Origin: an uncultured Bacteriovoracaceae bacterium
Lineage (GTDB): Bacteria > Bdellovibrionota > Bacteriovoracia > Bacteriovoracales > Bacteriovoracaceae
Assembly (NCBI GenBank): GCA_938017795.1
Contig: CALIJZ010000071.1
Span: 1 to 39,525 of the forward strand
Length of the DNA: 39,525 nt
Reading direction: 5' to 3'
Shown here: positions 25,601-33,559 of the stretch, in pieces
Numbering within the stretch: the stretch's first letter is position 1
Layout: each line of letters begins with the position of its first letter
Made by a program: the position numbers and the translations under genes
The notes under the pieces: generated by a model
Seen by the model: only the letters and a program-made list of their open reading frames with translations
Told to the model about the DNA's origin: nothing
Databases searched by the model: none

Positions 25601-26070
25601 AGACAAGTACAATTCAAAAATTTAATCTTGATGTTAGCCTTAGCTTCCCTAGTTATATTTCTAAAAACTATATTCAAGATCAAAACACGAGACTTAAATA
25701 TTATAAAAAGATCTCGAATTCTAATAATGTTGAAAACCTTGATTATCTAAAGGATGAATTAAAAGATATTTTTGGGACTATTCCACAAGAAACTTTGAAT
25801 TTATTTAATCTTATTCATATTCGAAATCTTTTTAATCATCTTGGGGTTACAAGTATTAAAGTGAATGAGAAAAATATTACAATGAAATTTGATGAACAAT
25901 ACTTAAAAGAACACCCGGACAAACAAAGCATTGTGGTCAAGTACTTCATGAGCAATTTAACGATGTTTAAGCTATCTCCTAAGTTTTCAGTTAAGATACA
26001 TATGCAACAGACTAACTCAGATATTGCTGTTAAAAATTTACAGACAATTTCTTCTAAGCTCTTGGTTTAA
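22636..26070 (+). CDS. mfd: Transcription-repair coupling factor
   Basis: This 1144-residue ATP-driven translocase removes RNA polymerase stalled at lesions and recruits UvrA. The N-terminal part (about 1-400) is the UvrB-like region. The RNA polymerase-interacting CarD-like module starts near residue 480 (EGDFLVHKQFGVGKF). The translocase has Walker A GDVGFGKTEVAMRAA near 628, the DEEHRFG box near 728, TATPIPRTL, and the RecG-like helicase motifs ending in LRGRIGRSD. A C-terminal TRCF domain follows (about 1000-1110). Length matches E. coli Mfd (1148). No strong ribosome binding site precedes the ATG. It begins a plus-strand gene run that also holds uvrA, its partner in repair. Confidence 0.98.
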   Translation: MSAFLTKFHSWLEEKSNENFCFNGLDFSQWLATHVLSDQNENKSSRKKYLFIFKNQQNAYKAQQLLKNKSILFYVPEYSPYEQFIVSESDFSMYLDKISKLESCEHEYVFTTYRSLFQYLPPQSFFKSHALEIKKGDCLPINDLKELISEIGLKENFDSSQNQTFCQKGEIFDIRLNSNTIYRIQYFDDEVEFIYHVDPLTFKSDRENPIDKIEVGTNVNSIFNSDLIQNLRSALPVPKTTFRAKLQSRHEIFKKLNDQEIPENIHYFLPLFFKQKETLLDYLNDFELVFENFEIMKGDFSYEYDSLSEDFELTQNEIGNSSTLPHPNLLFSSNDYTPQRSVFINTLDLQNSIGPKMSHTINAQSKSLKNFLGLKGQYSKSEFFETLIEKIKSNLSSLESIVFSGDNYPAFKEIFENHQISLAKLRHLETEIPKSFITSLDNTLYLSSSDIFYKKKERKISKKKGSVDFFAEQLSSLKEGDFLVHKQFGVGKFLKVTTLSSNLGHDADYVEIEYKDRDKVYVPVYNLDLIQKYADANSNCSVSDLKSKKFSQSKSKARASVKKLAFDIIKLHAERQAFKGFVYSQPGSDYIDFEKAFPYDLTPDQASAVDEILSDMCSDKPMDRLICGDVGFGKTEVAMRAAFKAIEDGKQVAVLVPTTILSLQHYMNFKERFKDFAVSVDFISRFKGVKESNAILEKLENGTLDLIVGTHKLLSDKIKYKDLGLVIVDEEHRFGVAQKEKLKLLKANSDFLTLTATPIPRTLQLSFLGIKDVSLIQTPPPKRQSISTFMVREDDLTIKNAIEKELRRNGQVFVIHNKVQDIEILVNKIRSLAPGAKIVYAHGQLPEKELEKRIQDFYDKKFDILVATTIVESGIDIPTANTMIINNSHMFGLAQLHQLRGRIGRSDRKAFCYFIIPKHKKLSTGSEKRLEALQRYSDVGSGFALASSDLEIRGAGDILGAQQSGHIQSIGMELYSEMLNEAIQEIKGETSTIQKFNLDVSLSFPSYISKNYIQDQNTRLKYYKKISNSNNVENLDYLKDELKDIFGTIPQETLNLFNLIHIRNLFNHLGVTSIKVNEKNITMKFDEQYLKEHPDKQSIVVKYFMSNLTMFKLSPKFSVKIHMQQTNSDIAVKNLQTISSKLLV

Positions 26071-26125
26071 AGACGTTTTCTCATTATAATTAGTTTAGAT
26101 AATAAAAGAACAAGGAAGTACTTTA

Positions 26126-26923
26126 ATGAAATTTTTACTAACAACAATATTATTTCTTTCTCCATTAATTTCTAATTCAAAAGTTGTAGCTGAAGTTAAC
26201 GGTGAAAAAATCACTCATGATGAATTAGATGCAATTTATGCTGAAAGATTATTATACCCAAGTCATAAAAAGATTTCTAAAGAATCTGTTTTAAATGAAA
26301 TTGTTCATAGAAGACTAGCTTCTAAAAAAGCAAGAGAAGAGAAAATAAATTCAAACGATTCTGTTAAAGCAAAAATTGATGGAATTCTACATTCTGAATT
26401 ATTAGGAAAACATTTAAACGAAAAATTTGAAGCTATAAAAATTAGTGATGCCGAGATTAAATCTCACTATGAGGCCAACAGAGAATATAGAACAAGTCAT
26501 ATTTTATATAGAGTTAAAGCTCTTCCAACAAAAAAAGATTTAGAACAAAGTTATGAGTTGATGTATAAAATTTATAAGCAGTTACAAAAAAAGCCAGATC
26601 AGTTTGCAAGCGTTGCAAAAAAATACTCTCAAGTAGCTACCAATAAAAGTGGCGGAGATATTGGATTTCTTCCACATACTTCATTAGCACCAGAATATTA
26701 TGAAGCAATCAAAGGAAAAAATATCGGATATATTTCGCAACCTGTTAGAACTCAGTTTGGTTATCATATTGTAAAAGTAACTGGGATAAAGAATTTCAAA
26801 GACATAGATAAAAATCTTTACAAAAAAATTGTTTTTGACATCAAGCGAGATAAGATCATCGATGGCTATTATGCATCATTAGCAAAATCTGCTAAAATCA
26901 AGCTCTATAAAGAAAATCTTTAA
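26126..26923 (+). CDS. Periplasmic parvulin-type peptidyl-prolyl isomerase (PpiC/SurA-like)
   Basis: The 265-residue protein has a signal peptide (about 1-18), an N-terminal SurA-like helical region beginning VVAEVNGEKITHDELD, and a parvulin domain at about 125-235 with SHILYRV at the start, SGGDIGFL in the middle and FGYHIVKV at the end. It should assist folding of outer membrane and periplasmic proteins. AAGGAAG precedes the ATG. Its stop lies 12 bases before the next gene, a second SurA-like protein, so the pair is probably co-transcribed. It lacks the lipobox of PrsA. Confidence 0.9.
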   Translation: MKFLLTTILFLSPLISNSKVVAEVNGEKITHDELDAIYAERLLYPSHKKISKESVLNEIVHRRLASKKAREEKINSNDSVKAKIDGILHSELLGKHLNEKFEAIKISDAEIKSHYEANREYRTSHILYRVKALPTKKDLEQSYELMYKIYKQLQKKPDQFASVAKKYSQVATNKSGGDIGFLPHTSLAPEYYEAIKGKNIGYISQPVRTQFGYHIVKVTGIKNFKDIDKNLYKKIVFDIKRDKIIDGYYASLAKSAKIKLYKENL

Positions 26924-26935
26924 GAGAGCAAAATT

Positions 26936-27844
26936 ATGAAAACATTTACAGGTCTTATTCTCATTATGCCTATTCTTGCAAGTGCTACCTTACTTGATAA
27001 GATAGCTGCAGTAATTGATAAAAAGTCGATAACAATAAGTGAAATAAACCGTGTTCAGAAAAATTATAAAGCTAGGATGATGATAGCACCGCTTATTTAT
27101 AAACAAGGAAAAAATAATAAAAAAGATATTGTCAAAACTATGATTCAAACTCATATCGTTAGAAAAAAATTAAAAGAACTAGGAATGGTTGTTGAAGATT
27201 CATTAGTAAATCAAAGAATTGAAGATATTAGAAAGTCTCAAGGCGTTTCTAATCAATTCCTTTACAATTATTTAGGTAAGCAGGGAATTAGTGAAAAAGA
27301 ATATTTTATATTAATGAAAGAAATGATTGAGATTTCATATTTTAATCAAAAAATAATTGCTCCTAATATCTCTATAAAAGATAGTGAAGTTGATGAAAAG
27401 TATTCCGAAATTAAAGGAAAGATGCCACGACATATGATATACAATGTTACTACTTATACTTTTCCACCTGCTATTCAAAAAAAATACTCTAACTCTCAGC
27501 TCTTAAAAGTATTAAAAGACTTTAGGAATAATCCAAGTTCCTTGCCAGCTGATTTACAAGGACTTGAGGGGACAGACCTTCCATTAAGAAGTGCAGATAT
27601 TAATAGAGATGTTTATAGTCTCTTATCTAGAACGAGAGCAAATAGATTTTCTAAGCCTAAAGTCTTTGGACAAAATTTAAATATTTTCTTTATGAGATCA
27701 AAAGAAGTTGATGGGAAAATGAAGGCTCCAAAGATTGATAAAAATCTTGTTAAGCAAGAAGTTGCCATGTCTAAGTCTGCTTCAGAAATTACTAAATGGA
27801 TTGAAGCAAACAAAGATGACACTTATATTAAATCTTTTCTCTAG
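26936..27844 (+). CDS. SurA_N-like periplasmic chaperone without a clear parvulin domain
   Basis: The 302-residue exported protein starts with a signal peptide (about 1-18) and then LDKIAAVIDKKSITISEINRVQ, the typical beginning of SurA proteins. A long helical SurA N-domain follows to about residue 145. The C-terminal half occupies the place of a parvulin domain, but the SGGDLG and FGxHxI signatures are absent, so it is likely chaperone-only or degenerate. It forms a pair with the upstream PPIase and its stop TAG is directly followed by the pdxA-like ATG, implying coupled translation. Confidence 0.8.
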   Translation: MKTFTGLILIMPILASATLLDKIAAVIDKKSITISEINRVQKNYKARMMIAPLIYKQGKNNKKDIVKTMIQTHIVRKKLKELGMVVEDSLVNQRIEDIRKSQGVSNQFLYNYLGKQGISEKEYFILMKEMIEISYFNQKIIAPNISIKDSEVDEKYSEIKGKMPRHMIYNVTTYTFPPAIQKKYSNSQLLKVLKDFRNNPSSLPADLQGLEGTDLPLRSADINRDVYSLLSRTRANRFSKPKVFGQNLNIFFMRSKEVDGKMKAPKIDKNLVKQEVAMSKSASEITKWIEANKDDTYIKSFL

Positions 27845-28750
27845 ATGATTTATGTCACACAAGGACATGAAAAATCTATCTCTATAGAAGTTTTTTTAAA
27901 ATCTTGTCTTCATCTTTCAAATATAGATTTAGAAAAAATAATATTTATCTGCAAAAAATCTTCTCTCCTAAAAAATCTGAATGATTTAAATTTTAAATAT
28001 ATAATAGAGGGAAATGAACTCAATATATATTCAAAAAAAATTATCTGCTCTTTTATTGATGATTCGGAATTTCAATCGACGGCTTGCCTGGAAAAGTCTC
28101 TTCTTGAAATTAAAGAAAATGATATTCTCTTAACCCTTCCTACTTCTAAAGATCAATTAGTCCTAAACGGCACTATTGAGAAGGGGCACACTGAGTATTT
28201 TAGAACCAAATTTAATAATAATTCTATTTCTATGAACTTTATCTCAGATTCAGATAAAATTATTCTAGTTTCTGATCATATTCCACTCAAGGATGTCCCA
28301 ACCACGATTAAACAAAAAGAAATTTTTGAAAAAATTGAATACTTCATAAATAAGTTTCCAGATGAATCTAATTATTTTATTTCTGGAATTAATCCTCATG
28401 CAGGAGAAGGTGGCCTTCTTGGTAATGAAGAGAGTTTAATTATAAAGTCAATTCAGAAATTAAGTGAAAAACTTACAAATAAAAACTTCTACGGTCCCAT
28501 CCCTGGAGATAGCATTTACAGGCACAGTAATGAAGGTGTTTTAGTTTTCATGTATCATGATCAAGCTTTAAGTTATTTTAAATCTAAAAATTTATTAAGA
28601 GCTATTAATCTCTCATTGGGATTACCATTTATAAGAGTAAGCCCAGACCATGGCACCGCTTTTAATCTCTATGGTAAAAATACCGCTAATTATTCTGGAT
28701 GCCTCTATTGTCTTAATTGGTCTCTTAGATATTTATCAAAAAGATTTTAA
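27845..28750 (+). CDS. pdxA: PdxA-family dehydrogenase, divergent
   Basis: The 301-residue protein matches 4-hydroxythreonine-4-phosphate dehydrogenase of pyridoxal phosphate synthesis. It retains GHTEYFR, SDHIPLKDVP, INPHAGEGGLLG (about 182-193), MYHDQAL (about 234) and LGLPFIRVSPDHGTAFNLYG (about 258-277), including the three metal-binding histidine blocks. It is unusual at the N-terminus: where the family has TxGDPAGIGPE, this protein reads TQGHEKSISIE. The substrate loop TxPxxK is replaced by TLPTSKDQL. It is also about 30 residues short. These changes may alter cofactor or substrate use. The gene begins directly after the SurA-like stop. The symbol is given by family; a changed function is possible. 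Confidence 0.85.
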   Translation: MIYVTQGHEKSISIEVFLKSCLHLSNIDLEKIIFICKKSSLLKNLNDLNFKYIIEGNELNIYSKKIICSFIDDSEFQSTACLEKSLLEIKENDILLTLPTSKDQLVLNGTIEKGHTEYFRTKFNNNSISMNFISDSDKIILVSDHIPLKDVPTTIKQKEIFEKIEYFINKFPDESNYFISGINPHAGEGGLLGNEESLIIKSIQKLSEKLTNKNFYGPIPGDSIYRHSNEGVLVFMYHDQALSYFKSKNLLRAINLSLGLPFIRVSPDHGTAFNLYGKNTANYSGCLYCLNWSLRYLSKRF

Positions 28751-28834
28751 ATCTCTTTTAATCATTATCTACCATTTATATCGATTTACTTCTTTACAGT
28801 AACCTCCATCAAAGATAGATAAGTTATTGAAATC

Positions 28835-31570
28835 ATGGATAAAATAATAATTACAAATGCCACCTCAAATAACTTGCAGAATGTAAGTGTTGAAATCCCT
28901 AGAAACAAGTTAACAGTAATTACTGGTCCGTCTGGTTCGGGAAAGTCATCTTTGGCATTCGATACTCTTTATAAAGAAGGTCAAAGACGTTTCCTAGAAT
29001 CATTATCGAGTTATGGAAAAACTTTTCTTCAATCAATCCAAACACCTAAAGTTGATTCTATTAAGGGCCTTTCACCAACTGTTGCGATTGACCAAAAAGT
29101 AACATCTATAAATCCTAGATCTACTGTTGGAACACTGACTGAGATCTATACATATTTAAGAATGTTATATGCAAAACTTGGAACCGCTCACAGCCCTTTT
29201 AGCGGAAAACCCATTCTACCTCTTAGCAAAGGTAAAATTATTGAAAAAGTATTAAAAAACAAAAATGGCTCAAAATTAGTAATTTTATCTCCCATCCTCT
29301 CTCATAAAAAAGGGGAACATAGAGATCTTTTAACTAAATATGAAGGTCTTGGATTTAGTAAAATTAGAGTAAATGGAGAAATTCAATTTATCGATGAACC
29401 TCTTAAGGCTGATATTAAAAAGTATAATGATATAGATTTAGTAGTTGATAGAATTATACTTAAGAAAGAGTCTAAGCAAAGAGTAGAATCTTCAGTTTCC
29501 AAAGCTCTTCAGTTTTCCAAAGGTTCAGTAATTATTTTAAATGGTAATAAGGAACAATATTTTTCAAAAAATTATTTTTGTCCTGAAAGCAATACTTCAT
29601 TTCCAAAACTTGATGAGTCACTTTTTTCATTTAATTCACCCAAAGGCTATTGCCAATACTGTCAGGGTCTTGGTTCTTTTAAAACTATTAAAGCTGAAAG
29701 CATTTTCTTTGATAAGTCTTCTTCTTTAAAAGAAGGACCAATTGGAATATTTATTGAAAAAGACAATCTTCTAAAAAGCATTGCTTTAAAAATTTTAGGA
29801 TCAAAGGGACTTGAAATTCCTGTCGAAAAAATTCCTAAATCTAGACTTGAAAATTTTTTAAATGGAAAAGGTGCTCACTATAAAGGTCTCATGTCTTACT
29901 TAAACTACTATGTTCAAGATAAAGAAAAGATGACAGTTGATAATAACTTATCTCACTTAATTACAAATGAACCCTGCCAAGAGTGCAATGGTCTTAAACT
30001 TAATGATTATGCTCTAGGAGTTAAAATTCTAGAAGAATCCATAAGTGAAGTGTGTAACAAGTCTATAGAAGATTTTAGTAACTTTATAAAGAAAGTAGAA
30101 AAAAAGTTCAAAAAAAATATCATTGGCGAAAAAATACTTAAAGAAATAATAGAAAGAACTGATTATCTATTAAATATTGGCCTATACTACTTAACTATTA
30201 ATCGAAAGGCATCGACCTTATCTGGTGGAGAATTTCAAAGGATAAGACTATCTGCTCAGCTTGGTTCAGAAATGAGTGGTCTCGTTTACGTTTTAGACGA
30301 ACCAAGTATTGGCCTTCACCAAAGAGATAATTTTAGATTAATCGATACCTTGTTAGAACTTAAAAAAAGAAATAATACAGTAATTGTAGTTGAGCACGAT
30401 GAAGAAACAATGCTTAAAGCCGATCATATCATTGATATAGGACCAGGTTCAGGCATTGATGGAGGGAAAGTTGTAGCTCAAGGAACATTGAAAACTATCT
30501 TAAAATCAAAAGAATCTATAACTGGTTTATACTTATCTAAAAAATATAAAATTGAAGTTCCTAATAAACGGATTCAATCTAAGTTTATCGAGCTCAAAGA
30601 AGCTAAAGAGAATAATTTAAAGAAAGTTAATATTAAAATACCTCTCAATAATTTTGTATGTGTTACAGGCGTAAGTGGATCAGGAAAGTCTAGCTTGATA
30701 CATAAAGTTTTAATTCCCGCTATTTTAAATGCTACTACTAGAAGATATGCAAAAAAGAATAATTTTAAATCAATTAAAGGTGTCCAAGAAATAAACTCTC
30801 TAATTAAAATTGACCAAAGTCCAATTGGAAGAACTCCAAAATCTATTCCATTAACTTACTGCGGAATCTTTACTCACATAAGAACAATTTTTGCTAACAC
30901 TAATCAATCAAAGCTTGCTGGGATGAAACCTGGAGACTTTAGTTTCAATGTAAAATCAGGTCAATGTAAGGGGTGTGATGGCCACGGTCATGTAAAACTT
31001 GAAATGCCCTTTTTAAGTAATGTGTATAATAAATGTAATATCTGCCAATCAAAGAGATATAATGCAAAGGTTTTAGATATAAAATATAGAGGCTTGAGTA
31101 TTCATGATGTTTTAGAAATGAGCGTCGATGAAGCACTAGAATTTTTTGCCAATCATAAAAAAATTAATTTCACTCTACAGACTTTAAAAAATGTAGGTCT
31201 TGGCTATTTAAAGTTAGGTCAGCCATCTCCAACTTTATCTGGTGGAGAAGCACAAAGAATAAAACTATCTAAAGAGCTTTCTAAAATTAAGAAAGGTCAT
31301 TGTCTGTATATTTTAGATGAACCTACAACAGGACTACATTTTAAGGATATTAGTCTTCTTATTGACTCTTTGCAGCAACTCGTAAATGCAGGACATTCAG
31401 TAGTAGTCATTGAACACAACTTAGACGTTATAAAGTGCTCAGATTATATAATAGACCTTGGCCCTGAGGGCGGAAAACACGGTGGAACAGTGCTTTATCA
31501 GGGGCCATGTGAAAAAATTGTAAAAAGTAAATTATCTCTTACTGCAAAATTTCTAAAACCTTATCTATAA
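28835..31570 (+). CDS. uvrA: UvrA-family excinuclease ATPase
   Basis: This 911-residue tandem ABC ATPase recognises damaged DNA in nucleotide excision repair. First half: Walker A GPSGSGKSS (about 32-40), EGQRRFLESLSSYGKTFL, a UvrB-binding-type insertion (about 115-245), and signature LSGGEFQRIRLS near 461 with LDEPSIGLHQRD. Second half: GVSGSGKSS near 612, IDQSPIGRTPKS, the zinc finger CKGC/CNIC (about 710-735), and LSGGEAQRIKLS near 801 with LDEPTTGLH. The first zinc module is altered: CPES keeps one Cys of the usual CxxC, while CQYC is intact. It is some 30 residues shorter than E. coli UvrA, and the helix after the second DQSP motif differs slightly (IPLTYCGIF). It is probably uvrA; a UvrA paralogue is the alternative. 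Confidence 0.92.
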   Translation: MDKIIITNATSNNLQNVSVEIPRNKLTVITGPSGSGKSSLAFDTLYKEGQRRFLESLSSYGKTFLQSIQTPKVDSIKGLSPTVAIDQKVTSINPRSTVGTLTEIYTYLRMLYAKLGTAHSPFSGKPILPLSKGKIIEKVLKNKNGSKLVILSPILSHKKGEHRDLLTKYEGLGFSKIRVNGEIQFIDEPLKADIKKYNDIDLVVDRIILKKESKQRVESSVSKALQFSKGSVIILNGNKEQYFSKNYFCPESNTSFPKLDESLFSFNSPKGYCQYCQGLGSFKTIKAESIFFDKSSSLKEGPIGIFIEKDNLLKSIALKILGSKGLEIPVEKIPKSRLENFLNGKGAHYKGLMSYLNYYVQDKEKMTVDNNLSHLITNEPCQECNGLKLNDYALGVKILEESISEVCNKSIEDFSNFIKKVEKKFKKNIIGEKILKEIIERTDYLLNIGLYYLTINRKASTLSGGEFQRIRLSAQLGSEMSGLVYVLDEPSIGLHQRDNFRLIDTLLELKKRNNTVIVVEHDEETMLKADHIIDIGPGSGIDGGKVVAQGTLKTILKSKESITGLYLSKKYKIEVPNKRIQSKFIELKEAKENNLKKVNIKIPLNNFVCVTGVSGSGKSSLIHKVLIPAILNATTRRYAKKNNFKSIKGVQEINSLIKIDQSPIGRTPKSIPLTYCGIFTHIRTIFANTNQSKLAGMKPGDFSFNVKSGQCKGCDGHGHVKLEMPFLSNVYNKCNICQSKRYNAKVLDIKYRGLSIHDVLEMSVDEALEFFANHKKINFTLQTLKNVGLGYLKLGQPSPTLSGGEAQRIKLSKELSKIKKGHCLYILDEPTTGLHFKDISLLIDSLQQLVNAGHSVVVIEHNLDVIKCSDYIIDLGPEGGKHGGTVLYQGPCEKIVKSKLSLTAKFLKPYL

Positions 31571-31602
31571 AGTATAATCACCTTAATTTTCAAGGGGATT
31601 AT

Positions 31603-32349
31603 ATGAAATTTTTATTACTAGTTTTACCAATCTTAGCTTTTTCAAATAAAGGCTTGGATATATCAAAAAAAATTGAAGAACAAAACAATGGCTTTGTAGG
31701 AGAGGAATCTACAATGACTATGCTTCTTATTAACGCTCAAGGTGATAAAATAACAAGAGAACTTGTTTCCAAGGCACTAGAGGTTTCAAAGGAAGGTGAT
31801 AAATCTTTAATTACATTTAAAGTTCCTAAAGACGTAGCAGGTACAAAAATGCTTACTTGGTCTTATAAGAAAAATGATGATGATCAATGGCTATTTTTAC
31901 CATCATTAAAAAAAGTAAAACGTATACATTCAAACAACAAAACTAGTTCATTTATGGGTAGTGAATTTTCTTATGAAGATCTTGGTAGTCAAGAATTAGA
32001 AAAATACACTTATAAATTTATTTCAGAAAATGATGAAAATTGGGTTATTGAAAGAGTACCAGTTATAAAAAGTGGATATTCAAAACAAGTTAGTACAATT
32101 TCAAAAAAACTTATGAATGCTACAAAAGTTGATTATTTTAATAAGAGAAATGAATTAATGAAAACGGCTACTTTTGAAAACTTCAAAGAATACACTGTTA
32201 ATAATAAAAAAATATTTAGAGCAAATAAAATCCATATGAAAAACCTTCTTACAAAAAAAGAATCTATTCTTACTTGGTCAAACAGAAAGTTAGGGGTAAA
32301 ACATAAGAGTAATCTTTTTAAAAAAGAAGGCTTAAGTGAAGATTTTTAA
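31603..32349 (+). CDS. LolA-like outer membrane lipoprotein-sorting family protein
   Basis: The 248-residue exported protein has a short signal peptide (about 1-14). It carries the pattern of the LolA-like family often found beside MMPL exporters: a TMTMLLINAQGDKITREL strand pair, MLTWSYKKNDDDQWLFLPSLKKVKRI, and SSFMGSEFSYEDLGS. Such proteins adopt a LolA/LppX-type half-barrel that carries lipids in the periplasm. AGGGGA lies at a good distance before the ATG. The next gene starts 14 bases inside its 3' end, and the RND exporter follows, so the three form one unit. The lipid cargo is unknown. Confidence 0.85.
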   Translation: MKFLLLVLPILAFSNKGLDISKKIEEQNNGFVGEESTMTMLLINAQGDKITRELVSKALEVSKEGDKSLITFKVPKDVAGTKMLTWSYKKNDDDQWLFLPSLKKVKRIHSNNKTSSFMGSEFSYEDLGSQELEKYTYKFISENDENWVIERVPVIKSGYSKQVSTISKKLMNATKVDYFNKRNELMKTATFENFKEYTVNNKKIFRANKIHMKNLLTKKESILTWSNRKLGVKHKSNLFKKEGLSEDF

Positions 32350-33559
32350 TCTATTTTTTTTTTTATGTTTTAATGCCAGTACAGCAGTTCAGTTTGACTT
32401 AGAAAGCACATTTTCTCAAAGAGTTTTCAAGGATGACAATAATCCCATTACAAAATCTTATAATCCAGCAATAGGACTAAAGTTTAGTGTTAAAGCAAAA
32501 TCGGCAGATGATAATTTCAAAACAAAAGTTGTTATAGATTCTTTGTATGATTTTTCTGATGAAGATAGATTTTATGCTTATCCTGAAGAAGCATGGGTAG
32601 GATTTGATAGTGGTTCTGATATTATTAAGGTTGGTTTTCAACATTTCAATTGGTCCTCTACTGAAGCATTTAGGCCATCAGATGTCGTAAATTCTAGAAA
32701 TCTTGATAGCCAAGTCAAAAATGCAAGCAAAATTGGTGAGCCAATGATTTCCTATAAAAAAATCTTTGGAGATTCAAGTATTACAACTTTTCTTGCTCCT
32801 TATTTTATAAAACCCCTTTACCCAGGAATAGAAAATTCTTTTGCAACTCCATTTGGACCAGTAGATAGCTATTTAGTACTCCAGGATAATCTTACTACAG
32901 ATAAAGATCCATTTAATATTCAAGGTGGAGCAATTTTTAATTTTTCAATTTTAAAATCTGACATTGCAATTCACTATATTAATCACATTGACAGGGATTC
33001 ATTTTTTCCTATATTTAACCCACTAGTTAGTCCAAATATAACTCCAATTTTCTATAGATCTCAACAAGCTGGTTTCACTTCTCAAAATGCTATCGCTGGC
33101 ATGATTTTAAAGACTGAATTTGTAACTAGGTTTTTTTCCAACAATGTTAAAACTTTCACTCAAAATAGATTAAAAAATTTTTCTATAGGTACAATTGGGC
33201 TCGAAAGAAACTTTTCATTGGGCCAAGGAGAGCTTACTTTTTTAACTGAATATATTAAAACCTTTTCCCAAAATAGCTTCCAGAAAAACTCAGAAGTTTT
33301 TGACAATGATCTTTTAGTTGGTTTTAGACATAGTTTTAATAATATTAATGGAAGTGAAATTAATTTCTCATTAATTAGCGACCTTAAGCAATTCGAACAA
33401 CATATATTTAATCTTTCTTATTCCCAAAGATTTAAAAACAATTGGAAAGCTGAGATTGGAATAAACTATGTTGAGTCTAAAGTTAGTCCAAATTACACTG
33501 GTGCCGAAATTATAGATAATGCTGATTATGGCTATTTAAATATAAAAAGATTCTTTTAA
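32336..33559 (+). CDS. Outer membrane beta-barrel protein of the export operon
   Basis: The 407-residue protein begins at a GTG (32336) overlapping the LolA-like gene by 14 bases; AAGAAGG lies 7 bases upstream. A signal peptide (about 1-17) is followed by amphipathic beta-strands with alternating aromatic and polar residues, many Asn/Asp/Gly turns, and a C-terminal Phe (RFF), as in outer membrane barrels recognised by the BAM complex. The strand pattern resembles DUF1302/alginate-export-like porins, but I do not assign a named family. It is coupled by a TAATG overlap to the RND exporter, so it is presumably its outer-membrane partner. Confidence 0.75.
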   Translation: MKIFNLFFFLCFNASTAVQFDLESTFSQRVFKDDNNPITKSYNPAIGLKFSVKAKSADDNFKTKVVIDSLYDFSDEDRFYAYPEEAWVGFDSGSDIIKVGFQHFNWSSTEAFRPSDVVNSRNLDSQVKNASKIGEPMISYKKIFGDSSITTFLAPYFIKPLYPGIENSFATPFGPVDSYLVLQDNLTTDKDPFNIQGGAIFNFSILKSDIAIHYINHIDRDSFFPIFNPLVSPNITPIFYRSQQAGFTSQNAIAGMILKTEFVTRFFSNNVKTFTQNRLKNFSIGTIGLERNFSLGQGELTFLTEYIKTFSQNSFQKNSEVFDNDLLVGFRHSFNNINGSEINFSLISDLKQFEQHIFNLSYSQRFKNNWKAEIGINYVESKVSPNYTGAEIIDNADYGYLNIKRFF

